From positions 77,927 through 141,926 of the forward strand of contig JAZKFV010000003.1 in NCBI GenBank assembly GCA_040386195.1: 64,000 bases of DNA. Reading direction: 5' to 3'. The notes beneath the pieces are model-generated. The model was not told the DNA's origin. It saw only the letters and a program-made list of their open reading frames with translations, and did not search any database. This DNA comes from JAJTCH01 sp040386195. GTDB lineage: Bacteria; Pseudomonadota; Alphaproteobacteria; Rickettsiales; UBA1997. The stretch's first letter is position 1; each line of letters starts with the position of its first letter. Positions 17,256 to 25,639 of the stretch are shown here, piece by piece. Made by a program: the position numbers and the translations under genes.

Positions 17256-19040
17256 TTAGTGACTATGAGTAGCAGATTTTGCATCTTCTTTTCTATCATC
17301 GACACGTTTAGTAAAAGAAACTTCAGCAACAGAATCTACAGCTTCAACAACGGGATCTGCAACTTTTTTTCTCTCATCAAGAACATCTTGAGCAAAAGAA
17401 ACTCTCTTTCTTGAAGCTGATGGTTGCTTTGCCTCAATCTTTTGTCCTAACTCAATAGCCGAGACTATATCACGAACACTAGGAGTTTTTACTTCGCCAT
17501 CTCCTCTTGGAGTCAAAGGCTCATCTTCTAGAGCTGCGGATTTAGATTTGTCTTCTTCTTGAGGTTTACCATCTGGAACAGCTGTTCCAATTTTACGCTT
17601 TTCTTGCAGAGGAAATTTTTGCATAGCATCTTTCCATTGTTTTAACTTTTGATCAAGATCTTCTACTTTAATTTGAGGCTCTTTTTTCTTTGCACCCTCT
17701 CCTCTTAATGTTTCAAATCTTCTAGCTATATTCGCATCAACATCTGAACGTTTTTGATCATCGCCGTTTCCAGCCTGAGGTGCCGGAGCCTGATCTTTTG
17801 GAAATTGCGGATCAAGTTTTCCCAATCTTGCAGCCCTCATTTGTTCCCGATTCGATTCCGGAGTTAGAACTTGAGTTTGAGCTGTGGCAGCTTGAGTTTG
17901 GGCTTTAACTTGAGTCTGAGTTGTGTTTTGGGTTTGAGTTGGAGCCTGAGGTTGAGCTTGAGTTGGAACCTGAGGTTGGGTTTGAGATTGAAGTTGGGTT
18001 TGAGTTGGAACCTGAGGTTGAGGTTGCAATTGAGCTATTGGCGCAGATTGCACAGATGATTTTTGATTTTGAAAATTTTGTTCGACGGCTTCTAACAAGC
18101 CTAATCCTGAAAGCATTGATTCTAATGCTTGAAGATTTTTATTATCTTTTCTTTTTTCTCTTTGAGCTTTAAAAAATTCATCACGCTCTCCTTTATATCT
18201 AGCTTCTATCTCTTTTAAAGTTTCCTCTGATTTGCCTTCACTCTTATCTAAACCTCCTGACAATTTTGCATCAGAAAGATATCTTCTTGTTTTCAAAGAT
18301 TTACCTAATGATTCTTCCGCTTTCGCATAAGAATTTTCAGCTGCATTTTTCAAATCTGAATATTGTTTTTGAAAAAATTTGACTCGAGACTCTTTTAATT
18401 TCTCTTGCAATTCCGCAACACTTTTTTCACTTAAATTTTCACCTTTGAGTCGATCATAAATTCCACCATCTGCCAATTTTTTAAATCTTTCTTGTGCATT
18501 ATTAGCTTTATATTTCGCTTCAGTATCAAGGCTTCCATAACGCAAAGCCTTAAGACCAAACATAGTATTATAAGTGATGCGATTTAAATCTCTGTTCACA
18601 GCGTGTCCAACATTTCTGATGTCTTTTTTGCATTGATCAATTTCTCTACCAAAATCTTTCTCTTCATTACTTCCAAAGCCAAGAGCAATTTTAAATCTAC
18701 CCCACCATCCTAATTCTTTTCTAGCATTTTTGATTTGCGCGCGATTCTCTTCAATCGCGTCTCTAGCTGCCTGACGCTCATTTTTTATTGCCTCAACTTG
18801 ATCAAGCGCTTTGCGGGCTTTGATAGCCGCCAGCAAAGCTTCTTCAGCGCTGGCATCGGAATTTGGATCTCTAGTTTGAAATGCTGATACAACTCTTGTT
18901 AATGCAGTCTTTTTGCGACCAATTTGTGGATCTTCAGGCTTTCTAGCAACATTTTCTTGCGCATTTTTTCTTGCGCTCACTTGATCTTTATATGCTGCCA
19001 TTGCAGAATTGCTAAGAACTGCTGTATTAGAATTTCTCAT
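17256..19040 (-). CDS. Large unknown coiled-coil protein with Gln/Thr/Pro repeat
   Basis: A 594-residue hydrophilic protein I do not recognise, without signal peptide. Residues about 65-330 are largely charged helix and coiled coil, interrupted by the amphipathic GWWGRFKIALGFG near 115. Residues about 337-390 are a low-complexity Gln/Thr/Pro tract built from PTQTQPQV-type units. The rest is disordered and rich in Lys, Glu and Pro, ending in KRVDDRKEDAKSATHSH. The polar tail and the absence of a fold resemble some secreted effectors of host-associated bacteria; this is inference only. It is divergent from rpoH and shares a 159-bp upstream region with it. Confidence 0.6.
   Translation of the reverse strand: MRNSNTAVLSNSAMAAYKDQVSARKNAQENVARKPEDPQIGRKKTALTRVVSAFQTRDPNSDASAEEALLAAIKARKALDQVEAIKNERQAARDAIEENRAQIKNARKELGWWGRFKIALGFGSNEEKDFGREIDQCKKDIRNVGHAVNRDLNRITYNTMFGLKALRYGSLDTEAKYKANNAQERFKKLADGGIYDRLKGENLSEKSVAELQEKLKESRVKFFQKQYSDLKNAAENSYAKAEESLGKSLKTRRYLSDAKLSGGLDKSEGKSEETLKEIEARYKGERDEFFKAQREKRKDNKNLQALESMLSGLGLLEAVEQNFQNQKSSVQSAPIAQLQPQPQVPTQTQLQSQTQPQVPTQAQPQAPTQTQNTTQTQVKAQTQAATAQTQVLTPESNREQMRAARLGKLDPQFPKDQAPAPQAGNGDDQKRSDVDANIARRFETLRGEGAKKKEPQIKVEDLDQKLKQWKDAMQKFPLQEKRKIGTAVPDGKPQEEDKSKSAALEDEPLTPRGDGEVKTPSVRDIVSAIELGQKIEAKQPSASRKRVSFAQDVLDERKKVADPVVEAVDSVAEVSFTKRVDDRKEDAKSATHSH
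17936..18025. repeat. 24-bp minisatellite in the 594-aa gene
   Basis: Plus-strand units of GAGTTGGAACCTGAGGTTG plus 5 bases occur at 17936-17959, 17960-17983 and 18002-18025, with an 18-base variant unit between (17984-18001). Both unit lengths are multiples of three, so copy-number change would keep the frame. The encoded units are 8 residues of Pro, Thr and Gln. Confidence 0.85.
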
Positions 19041-19142
19041 AATTGATTTAATTAATTGATATTTTTTGACGATTAATCTTCCGGCTTATCTAAATGAGGC
19101 ATTTAAATATGTCAAGCCGAATATAATATAAGATGGCATTAG

Positions 19143-19171
19143 TTGACAATTTGCTTCGCAAAACTTAGATT
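19143..19171 (+). promoter_or_regulatory. Candidate rpoH promoter
   Basis: A perfect TTGACA at 19143-19148 is followed after 17 bases by TAGATT at 19166-19171, four of six matches to the -10 consensus. It ends 28 bases before the first rpoH start codon. A second strong -10-like TATAAT occurs at 19122-19127 without a good -35. The region also holds a short hairpin (CGGCTT at 19082 with AAGCCG at 19114). Confidence 0.45.
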
Positions 19172-19199
19172 GTTTGAACGTTTTTGGTAGTTTAATTCG

Positions 19200-20111
19200 A
19201 TGATCAACTACAACAATTCACATATGTCAAATTCCGCTGATATTTCAATAATTTCCTTACCCAAAGTTCGCTCTGCTGAAGCCAGCTTTTATCACTATCT
19301 GCGCGAGATTCAAAAATTCCCACTTTTAACTTTTGAAGAAGAACAAAAATATGGTGAACGCTTTCAAAAAACTGGCGATAAAGAAGCGGCAAGAATGTTG
19401 ATTCAAAGCCATTTGCGTTTGGTGGTAAAAATTGCCAGCAAATTTCGCACTTACGGCTTGCCAATTGTTGATTTGGTTTCCGAAGGCAATGTTGGCTTGA
19501 TTCAAGCCGTGAAAAAATTCGACCCGAGCAAAGGTTTTCGTTTTTCAACTTATGCAATGTGGTGGATCAAAGCCTATATTCAGGAATATATTTTGCGCTC
19601 ATGGTCAATGGTGAAAATTGGCACAACAGTTGCACAGAAAAAATTATTTTTTAATTTACGCAAAATTAAAAAAAGATTGGAGATGAACGAAACCGGCAAT
19701 TTGCTGCCTGAAGATATTAAAACTATCGCTCACGATTTGAACGTTTCAGAGCGAGAAGTGGTTGATATGAACGCCAGATTGCAACATTCCGACGGCTCAC
19801 TCAATCAGATTATTGGTGATGATGAAGATGGAATTGAAGTTGGCGATAAATTGGCTTCGCCATTAATTGATCAAGAACAATTAGTAATTAACCATCAAGA
19901 AAAATCACATCAAACCACACTTTTAAAACAGGCAATCACTTTATTAAATGACCGCGAAAAAGATATTGTGGTAAAACGCCAACTCAGCGAAACCCCGCCA
20001 ACATTGGACGATTTGAGTAAAGTTTATAAAATTTCCAAAGAAAGAGTTAGACAAATTGAAGCTGGAGCTTTGGAAAAGATTAAAAAGTTCATTAGGATGA
20101 ATATTAAATAA
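19200..20111 (+). CDS. rpoH: RNA polymerase heat-shock sigma factor (sigma-32)
   Basis: An alternative sigma factor for heat-shock genes. In the 303-residue reading, region 1.2 is near 30-55, region 2 contains LVSEGNVGLIQAVKKFDPSK and FRFSTYAMWWIKAYIQEYIL, and the RpoH box QKKLFFNLR (146-154) distinguishes it from RpoD. Region 4 has ISKERVRQIEAGALEKI. The ATG at 19224 (MSNSADIS) is an alternative start and perhaps the real one, since relatives begin near it; neither start has a clear ribosome site. The gene is followed 2 bases later by a perfect palindrome. Confidence 0.95.
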   Translation: MINYNNSHMSNSADISIISLPKVRSAEASFYHYLREIQKFPLLTFEEEQKYGERFQKTGDKEAARMLIQSHLRLVVKIASKFRTYGLPIVDLVSEGNVGLIQAVKKFDPSKGFRFSTYAMWWIKAYIQEYILRSWSMVKIGTTVAQKKLFFNLRKIKKRLEMNETGNLLPEDIKTIAHDLNVSEREVVDMNARLQHSDGSLNQIIGDDEDGIEVGDKLASPLIDQEQLVINHQEKSHQTTLLKQAITLLNDREKDIVVKRQLSETPPTLDDLSKVYKISKERVRQIEAGALEKIKKFIRMNIK

Positions 20112-20112
20112 A

Positions 20113-20219
20113 TCTGGATTGCCGCGTCGCTGCGCTCCTCGCAATGACGGTGTTGGTAGAGTTATATAAAAATAAAAGACATCGTCATTGCGAGGAGCGC
20201 AGCGACGCGGCAATCCAGA
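20113..20219. repeat. Dispersed-type palindrome B between rpoH and ribE
   Basis: Perfect 37-bp arms at 20113-20149 and 20183-20219 (TCTGGATTGCCGCGTCGC ... and its complement) with a 33-base AT-rich loop. It is markedly GC-rich against the background. It fills the whole gap from the rpoH stop to the ribE ATG. In RNA it would form a very stable hairpin, likely stopping or separating the two transcripts. Confidence 0.9.
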
Positions 20220-20225
20220 AAATTT

Positions 20226-20843
20226 ATGTTCACCGGAATTATTACTCACATTGGCATAGTTCAAAATCTTATCTATTCTTCTAATCAAGATTTATTAATC
20301 ACTCTTAATTTACCCAACCAAACGAATCGCAATTTAGAAATTGGCTGTTCAATTGCTTGTAATGGGGTTTGTTTGACTCTCGTCAAGCAAGTCGTTAGTC
20401 GTGAGTCGTTAGTCGTTAGTCTTGAATTTCAGGCATCATTAGAAACACTCAGTAAAACTAACATCAAACATTGGCAAATTGGTGATAAAATTAATTTAGA
20501 ATTTGCTCTAAGAATGGGCGACGAACTAGGTGGGCATTTGGTTGCTGGGCATATTGATGATGTGGTGCTAATAAAAAAAATCAAGCCAATAAATAATGAT
20601 TCTTGGCAATTTATTATTGAACTACCCCAAAACTTAAAAAAGTTTATTGCCCCAAAAGGCTCAGTGGTGTTAAATGGAGTTTCGCTGACAGTAAATGAAG
20701 TTTCCGCTGATTCTTTTAGCGTCAATATTATCAAACACACTTTTGATCACACCAATTTTTCTGAATTAAAAGTTGACGATTTTATAAATCTAGAAGTTGA
20801 TCTAATCGCCCGCTACCTAGAAAAACTTACCACTCACAACTAA
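20226..20843 (+). CDS. ribE: Riboflavin synthase alpha subunit
   Basis: Dismutates two 6,7-dimethyl-8-ribityllumazine to riboflavin. The 205-residue protein has the classic two lumazine-binding repeats. The first starts MFTGIITHIGIV and contains NGVCLTL; the second contains RMGDELGGHLVAGHID and NGVSLTVNEV. Residues 56-65 (VVSRESLVVS) are encoded by a heptamer DNA array. From the first CLT to ETL, this protein is about six residues longer than E. coli RibE as I remember it, so the array looks like an in-frame insertion in a loop. It is followed 7 bases later by ribBA. Confidence 0.94.
   Translation: MFTGIITHIGIVQNLIYSSNQDLLITLNLPNQTNRNLEIGCSIACNGVCLTLVKQVVSRESLVVSLEFQASLETLSKTNIKHWQIGDKINLEFALRMGDELGGHLVAGHIDDVVLIKKIKPINNDSWQFIIELPQNLKKFIAPKGSVVLNGVSLTVNEVSADSFSVNIIKHTFDHTNFSELKVDDFINLEVDLIARYLEKLTTHN
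20391..20421. repeat. Heptamer array inside ribE
   Basis: GTCGTTA, GTCGTGA, GTCGTTA, GTCGTTA and a final GTC in tandem. The same units make the start of ubiH (61556-61588) and resemble the array before aroA. Three units are 21 bases, so insertion of multiples of three keeps the frame. Confidence 0.85.
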
Positions 20844-20850
20844 TTAAACT

Positions 20851-21942
20851 ATGTCCAAAAATTTTCTCTCCACAATTCCCGAAATTATCCGCGACGCTAA
20901 AGATGGCAAAATGTTTATTTTAGTCGATGATGAAAGCCGCGAGAATGAAGGCGATTTGGTGATTCCTGCCGAAATGTGCGATGATCAAGCAGTGAATTTT
21001 ATGGCAAAATATGGGCGCGGATTAATTTGTTTAACTTTGTCGGAAAAAAGAATTGAAGAGCTTGGCTTACCTTTAATGTCGCAGCGCAATGAATCTAAAC
21101 ATGGAACAGCTTTTACAGTTTCTATCGAAGCTCGAGAAGGAATTACCACCGGAATTTCAGCATCGGATCGCGCCAAAACTATTGCCGACGCGATTAATCC
21201 TAAAAAAAGTAAAAGCAACATTGTCAGCCCCGGACATATTTTTCCACTCAAAGCCCAAAATGGTGGCGTGTTAGTTCGCGCTGGACACACCGAAGCGGCG
21301 GTTGATATTGCCAAGCTGGCGGGCTTAAATCCATCAGGAGTAATTTGCGAAATTATGAATGATGACGGAACCATGGCGCGCATGGGTGATTTAAAAATCT
21401 TCGCCAAAAAACATAATTTAAAAATTGCCACTATCGCCGATTTGATTGAGTATCGCCGCTATTATGACAAACTTGTTGAGCGCATTGATGAAACTGAAAT
21501 TGACAGCAAAATTGCCGGCAAATTTCGTGCTATAATTTATCAAAGCAAAGTGAATAATGTTGAACATTTAGCTTTGGTCAAAGGCAAGATTGATGAGAAA
21601 AACCCAGTTCTGGTGCGCATGCATCACTTAAATATTTTTAGCGATGTTTTGGATGATAAACGCAATGACAAAACTGGAATTTTGCAAAAAGCTATGCAGA
21701 AAATCTCTGGAGAAAAATGCGGCGTGATTGTGATTATTCGCCAAACTAATGAAGCAATTATTGATTTGATCAATCAATCAACCAGCAAAGCTAAGAATCC
21801 TAAACTCAGAAATTATGGAATTGGCGCGCAAATTCTTTTGGATTTGGGCGTAAAAAATATGCGACTTTTAACTAATGCTCAAAAATCGGTGATTGGTTTG
21901 GAAGGTTATGGATTAAAAATTTGTGGTTATGAAAAATTATAA
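20851..21942 (+). CDS. ribB: DHBP synthase fused to degenerate GTP cyclohydrolase II-like domain
   Basis: The N-terminal 200 residues are 3,4-dihydroxy-2-butanone-4-phosphate synthase, which makes the four-carbon unit of riboflavin. They show VDDESRENEGDLVIPAE, GRGLICLTLS, the HTEAAVDIAKLAG block and CEIMNDDGTMAR. The C-terminal half aligns with GTP cyclohydrolase II (HLALVKG, VLVRMH, NYGIGAQILLDLGV, RLLTN). It lacks the three zinc cysteines and the CDCG segment, having NIFSDVLDDKRNDK instead, so it is probably inactive as RibA. Such degenerate fusions are known in alphaproteobacteria. A separate ribA would be needed elsewhere. Its 3' end overlaps hemF by 14 bases. Confidence 0.9.
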   Translation: MSKNFLSTIPEIIRDAKDGKMFILVDDESRENEGDLVIPAEMCDDQAVNFMAKYGRGLICLTLSEKRIEELGLPLMSQRNESKHGTAFTVSIEAREGITTGISASDRAKTIADAINPKKSKSNIVSPGHIFPLKAQNGGVLVRAGHTEAAVDIAKLAGLNPSGVICEIMNDDGTMARMGDLKIFAKKHNLKIATIADLIEYRRYYDKLVERIDETEIDSKIAGKFRAIIYQSKVNNVEHLALVKGKIDEKNPVLVRMHHLNIFSDVLDDKRNDKTGILQKAMQKISGEKCGVIVIIRQTNEAIIDLINQSTSKAKNPKLRNYGIGAQILLDLGVKNMRLLTNAQKSVIGLEGYGLKICGYEKL

Positions 21943-22780
21943 TTTAGAAGAAAAAAAACAATTAACCTCAGCTTGGTTTTTGGAGCTGCGCAATAAAATT
22001 TGTGCTGAGTTTGAGGTTCTAGAACAAGAATATTCTAAATCCAATCAGCTACAGCCAGCTAAATTTGAAAGAAAAAATTGGGATCGAGCTGCGGGTGGTG
22101 GGGGAGAAATGTCGATGATGAAAGGTAATGTTTTTGAAAAAGTTGGCGTCAATATTTCTACTGTTTTTGGTGAATTTTCTGAGGAATTTAGAAAACAAAT
22201 TCCGGGTGCTGAAGAAAATCCAAATTTCTGGGCAACCGGCATTTCACTAGTTGCGCATATGCGCTCACCTTTGGTTCCAGCAATTCATTTTAACACCAGA
22301 TTTATTTGCACCAGCAAAAATTGGTTTGGCGGCGGATCGGATTTAAACCCAATGTTTGAAGTTGCAGAAGATACTCAAGATTTTCACCAAGCCTTCAAAA
22401 ACGCTTGTGATAAATATCACCCAAATTATTATCCCGACTTTAAAAAATGGTGTGACGAATATTTTTATATCAAGCACCGCAAGCAAGCCAGAGGCGTTGG
22501 CGGCATCTTTTACGATTATCTCAATTCCAATAATTTTGAAGAAGATTTTGCTTTTACCAAAGATGTTGGCTTGGCTTTTTTAGAAATATTTCCCAAGTTG
22601 GTGAGAAGAAATATGCTAAAAGAATGGAATGATGAGCAGCGAGAACATCAATTAATTAAACGCGGTTTATACACCGAATTTAATTTGGTTTATGATCGCG
22701 GCACAAAATTTGGATTAATGACTGACGGCAATGTTGAAGCAATTCTAATGTCTTTGCCGCCAGTTGCTAAGTGGAATTAA
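21929..22780 (+). CDS. hemF: Oxygen-dependent coproporphyrinogen III oxidase
   Basis: HemF uses O2 to decarboxylate two propionates of coproporphyrinogen III in heme synthesis. The 283-residue protein shows RAAGGGGEMSMMKGNVFEKVGVN, PAIHFNTRFI, WFGGGSDLNP, DKYHPNYYPDFKKWCDEYFYI and ARGVGGIFYDYL, all family blocks. The ATG at 21929 was preferred to a GTG six bases upstream. It indicates an aerobic cell. It is embedded in a riboflavin-heme-purine run of closely spaced plus-strand genes. Confidence 0.95.
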   Translation: MKNYNLEEKKQLTSAWFLELRNKICAEFEVLEQEYSKSNQLQPAKFERKNWDRAAGGGGEMSMMKGNVFEKVGVNISTVFGEFSEEFRKQIPGAEENPNFWATGISLVAHMRSPLVPAIHFNTRFICTSKNWFGGGSDLNPMFEVAEDTQDFHQAFKNACDKYHPNYYPDFKKWCDEYFYIKHRKQARGVGGIFYDYLNSNNFEEDFAFTKDVGLAFLEIFPKLVRRNMLKEWNDEQREHQLIKRGLYTEFNLVYDRGTKFGLMTDGNVEAILMSLPPVAKWN

Positions 22781-22795
22781 AATAAAATTATAATT

Positions 22796-23509
22796 ATGAA
22801 ACTAGAAAAAATTTACGAAGGAAAAGCAAAAGTTCTTTACACAACTGCCAATCAAAACGAGCTGATTCAATATTTTAAAGATGACGCAACTGCTTTTAAT
22901 AATTTGAAAAAAGATGTCATTGCTGGCAAAGGCGTTTTGAATAATTTTATTTCTGAATTCATAATGCACGAAGTGGCTAAAAACGGCATTCCAACGCATT
23001 TTATCAAAAGATTAAATGAGCGCGAACAGCTGATTAAAAAAGTTGCAATTGTGCCTTTGGAAGTAATTGTTAGAAACATCGCCGCAGGTTCAATGGCAAA
23101 AAGATTGGGAATTGAAGAAGGTTTGGTTTTACAAGGCGCGGTGTTTGAAATTTGTTATAAAGATGATGCGCTTGGCGATCCTTTGATTAACGATGATCAT
23201 GCTATTAAAGTTTTAAAAGTAGTCAGCGAAGAACAGCTAAATTTAATCAAAAATTACACGCTAAAAATTAATCAAATTTTACAAGATTTGTTTGGCAAAA
23301 TTAATATTAAATTAGTAGATTTCAAAATCGAATTTGGTGTTGATGAAAATGGCAAAATTCTCCTTGCTGACGAAATTAGTCCCGACTCTTGCCGCCTTTG
23401 GGATAAAGACACCAACAATAAAATGGATAAAGATCGTTTTAGAAGAGATTTGGGCGGTTTAGTTGAGGCTTACCAAGAGATTGCCAATCGTTTTGGGATC
23501 AAAATTTAA
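22796..23509 (+). CDS. purC: SAICAR synthetase
   Basis: Phosphoribosylaminoimidazole-succinocarboxamide synthase of purine synthesis, joining CAIR and aspartate with ATP. The 237-residue single-domain protein starts LEKIYEGKAKVLYTT, and has KDDATAFN, KGVLNNFISEFIM, VVIPLEVIVRNIAAGS-type IVPLEVIVRNIAAGSMAK, LVDFKIEFG and the ATP-site ADEISPDSCRLWD. Length is normal for the bacterial form. Confidence 0.96.
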   Translation: MKLEKIYEGKAKVLYTTANQNELIQYFKDDATAFNNLKKDVIAGKGVLNNFISEFIMHEVAKNGIPTHFIKRLNEREQLIKKVAIVPLEVIVRNIAAGSMAKRLGIEEGLVLQGAVFEICYKDDALGDPLINDDHAIKVLKVVSEEQLNLIKNYTLKINQILQDLFGKINIKLVDFKIEFGVDENGKILLADEISPDSCRLWDKDTNNKMDKDRFRRDLGGLVEAYQEIANRFGIKI

Positions 23510-23559
23510 AGTAAAATTAGAGTAAAATTTTTTATAATCACCACTAAATAAAACCTATT

Positions 23560-24399
23560 ATGAAAACCGCAGAAATTAAACAGCTTTTTATGCAATTTGA
23601 ATCAGCAGCTTCTATGATCGATGATGTTGAGTGCTGGAGCGCCAGAGCACTGCAAACACTGCTTGGATATAGTAAGTGGGAGAATTTTGAGAAAGTAATT
23701 GATAAAGCTAAGGAAGCATGTGAAGGCGCTAAAGTAAAGGCTGAAGACCATTTTCCTGACGTCAGGAAAATGGTTTCAATCGGATCTGAAGCGGCTCGCG
23801 AGGTTTACGATATCGCTTTAACCCGCTATGCGTGCTATCTCATCGCCCAAAATGGCGATAGCCGCAAGAAGGAGATTGCCTTCGCACAGAATTATTTTGC
23901 AGTTCAAACCCGCAAAGCAGAGTTAATCGAACAAAGATTATTAGATGACGAAAGAGTTAAAGCCCGAGAAAAATTGAGCCGAACTGAAAAACAATTATCC
24001 GGAATATTATATGAGCGCGGTATTGATAGCACTGGTTTTGCCGTCATTCGCTCCAAAGGTGATCAAGCTTTGTTTCGTCTTTCAACTGGGCAGTTGAAAA
24101 GAAAATTAAAAATTCCCGAAAGCCGCGCAGTTGCCGATTTTTTGCCAACAATAAATATTAAAGCTAAAGATCTTGCTGCCGAAATGACTGGCTTAAATGT
24201 GCAAAGTAAAGATTTAAAAAAACAAACTCCAATTGAAAAAGAGCATATTGAAAATAACAGTGCAGTTAGAAAAATGTTGATTGATCGCGGAATTTATCCA
24301 GAGAATTTACCGTCAGTTGAAGATGTTAAAAAGACTAAACGCAAATTAGATAACGAAGGCAAAAAAGTTTTAAAACATATTAAAACATCAAAAAAATAA
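23560..24399 (+). CDS. dinD: DNA damage-inducible protein D (BRO-N family)
   Basis: Related to E. coli DinD, an SOS-induced protein reported to limit RecA filament activity. The 279-residue protein has the family N-terminal BRO-like core: CWSARALQTLLGYSKWENF at about 25, AKEACEGAKVKAEDHF, the VSIGSEAAREVYDIALTRYACYLIAQNGD block and IAFAQNYFAVQTRKAELIEQR. The C-terminal half is charged helix with VRKMLIDRGIYPENLP near 255. No LexA box is obvious in the 50 bases upstream. Its stop overlaps the ftsA ATG by one base (TAATG), so ftsA is translated downstream of a damage-type gene. The gene is mobile in many bacteria and may be an insertion into the ftsA region. Confidence 0.85.
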   Translation: MKTAEIKQLFMQFESAASMIDDVECWSARALQTLLGYSKWENFEKVIDKAKEACEGAKVKAEDHFPDVRKMVSIGSEAAREVYDIALTRYACYLIAQNGDSRKKEIAFAQNYFAVQTRKAELIEQRLLDDERVKAREKLSRTEKQLSGILYERGIDSTGFAVIRSKGDQALFRLSTGQLKRKLKIPESRAVADFLPTINIKAKDLAAEMTGLNVQSKDLKKQTPIEKEHIENNSAVRKMLIDRGIYPENLPSVEDVKKTKRKLDNEGKKVLKHIKTSKK

Positions 24400-25628
24400 T
24401 GGCTAAAAACAAAGGAAAAATTGTTGCATGTTTAGACATTGGCACCACAAAATTAGTGTGCTTAATTGCTGCTGTAGATGATAAAGAAATTACAATTCTG
24501 GGTTATGGTTATCGTGAATCCAAAGGCATTATTGCTAGTGCAATTTCTGATATGCGCCAAGCGCAAAAAGCTATCACCAATGTGGTTTGTGATGCGGAAA
24601 GAATGGCGGGATTTAATATTGATCGGCTAGTTGTTGGCTTATCTGGCGCGGAAACTCTTTCACAAAAAAAGATTGTGAAAAGCAAAATTGCCTCGGATAT
24701 GGTGAAAACTTCCGATATCACCAACTTGGCAAATGGGGTTCGTTTTGAATATAAAAAAAATAATCGCGAAGTCATTCATCTTCTGCCTTTGCAATATCGC
24801 ATTGACGATTCCAACCCGGTGCAAAACCCGCGCTATATGACTGGGGAATTTTTATCAGCTCGATTCAACGTGGTTTCCAGCTCTTCAACAACCGCGCGCA
24901 ATATTGAAAATTGCCTAAAAAGATGCCAACTTTCAGTTTATAACTATATCGCCGAATCCTACTCTTCCGCCCTTTCCTCTTTAACTGACAACGAATTAAA
25001 TTTAGGCACCGCAGTTATTGACATTGGCGGCGGCGACACTTCCTTTGCCATAATTTTTGATAATAAATTAGTTTATACCGGCAATTTTAACGCTGGCGGA
25101 ATTCACATCACTCGTGATATTGCTATGGTTTTAAATATTGATTTTGAAACTGCTGAAACCATCAAAAATCTCAACAGCTCTTTGATAATGAGCTCAGTTG
25201 AAGAGCGCGAAATGATTAATTTAAAGGCAGATGATTTTGATATTCTGGACGTCAGCAAAATCACCAAAAAAGATTTACGCGATATTATTCAATCACGTTT
25301 GGAAGAAATTTTAGAATCGGTAAAAGATAAAATGGAGCAAAGTGGTTATGGCGTGATGACTATCAATAATATCGTTCTAACTGGCGGAGTTGGAAATATT
25401 TTAGGCATCGACAAAGTTGCCAGCAAAATTTTTAAAAAACCAGTACGAATTGGCTATCCAATCAGAGTTGGCAATGTTCCAGAAATGTTTGATGATCCTT
25501 CTTTTTGTAGTATTTTTGGAATGTTAATTTTCTTAAAAAATATTTATTCTAAAGAAAAAATCAAAGATGGTTTTGAAACTAAAAACAGCCTCTTCAGAAG
25601 AGTTGTTGATAAATTAATGTCTATTTAA
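24399..25628 (+). CDS. ftsA: Cell division protein FtsA
   Basis: An actin-like protein that tethers FtsZ to the membrane and recruits the divisome. The 409-residue protein has the ATPase phosphate-1 loop CLDIGTTKLVCLIA, the SHS2 1C domain in about 85-160, phosphate-2 VIDIGGGDTSFAI, GGIHITRDIA and adenosine motif VLTGGVGNILGI. The C-terminal amphipathic helix is LFRRVVDKLMSI. The usual ftsQ and ftsZ neighbours are missing; purC and dinD precede it and rpiB follows 11 bases later. Confidence 0.94.
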   Translation: MAKNKGKIVACLDIGTTKLVCLIAAVDDKEITILGYGYRESKGIIASAISDMRQAQKAITNVVCDAERMAGFNIDRLVVGLSGAETLSQKKIVKSKIASDMVKTSDITNLANGVRFEYKKNNREVIHLLPLQYRIDDSNPVQNPRYMTGEFLSARFNVVSSSSTTARNIENCLKRCQLSVYNYIAESYSSALSSLTDNELNLGTAVIDIGGGDTSFAIIFDNKLVYTGNFNAGGIHITRDIAMVLNIDFETAETIKNLNSSLIMSSVEEREMINLKADDFDILDVSKITKKDLRDIIQSRLEEILESVKDKMEQSGYGVMTINNIVLTGGVGNILGIDKVASKIFKKPVRIGYPIRVGNVPEMFDDPSFCSIFGMLIFLKNIYSKEKIKDGFETKNSLFRRVVDKLMSI

Positions 25629-25639
25629 ATTTCCAATCT

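Noticed and set aside
17871..18172. Plus-strand open frames with Leu/Ser or Glu-rich repeats
   Set aside because: They are antisense readings of the Gln/Thr/Pro minisatellite in the 594-aa gene.
19944..20288. Minus-strand frame of 114 codons across the rpoH-ribE palindrome
   Set aside because: It spans the palindrome and both gene ends; no family features.
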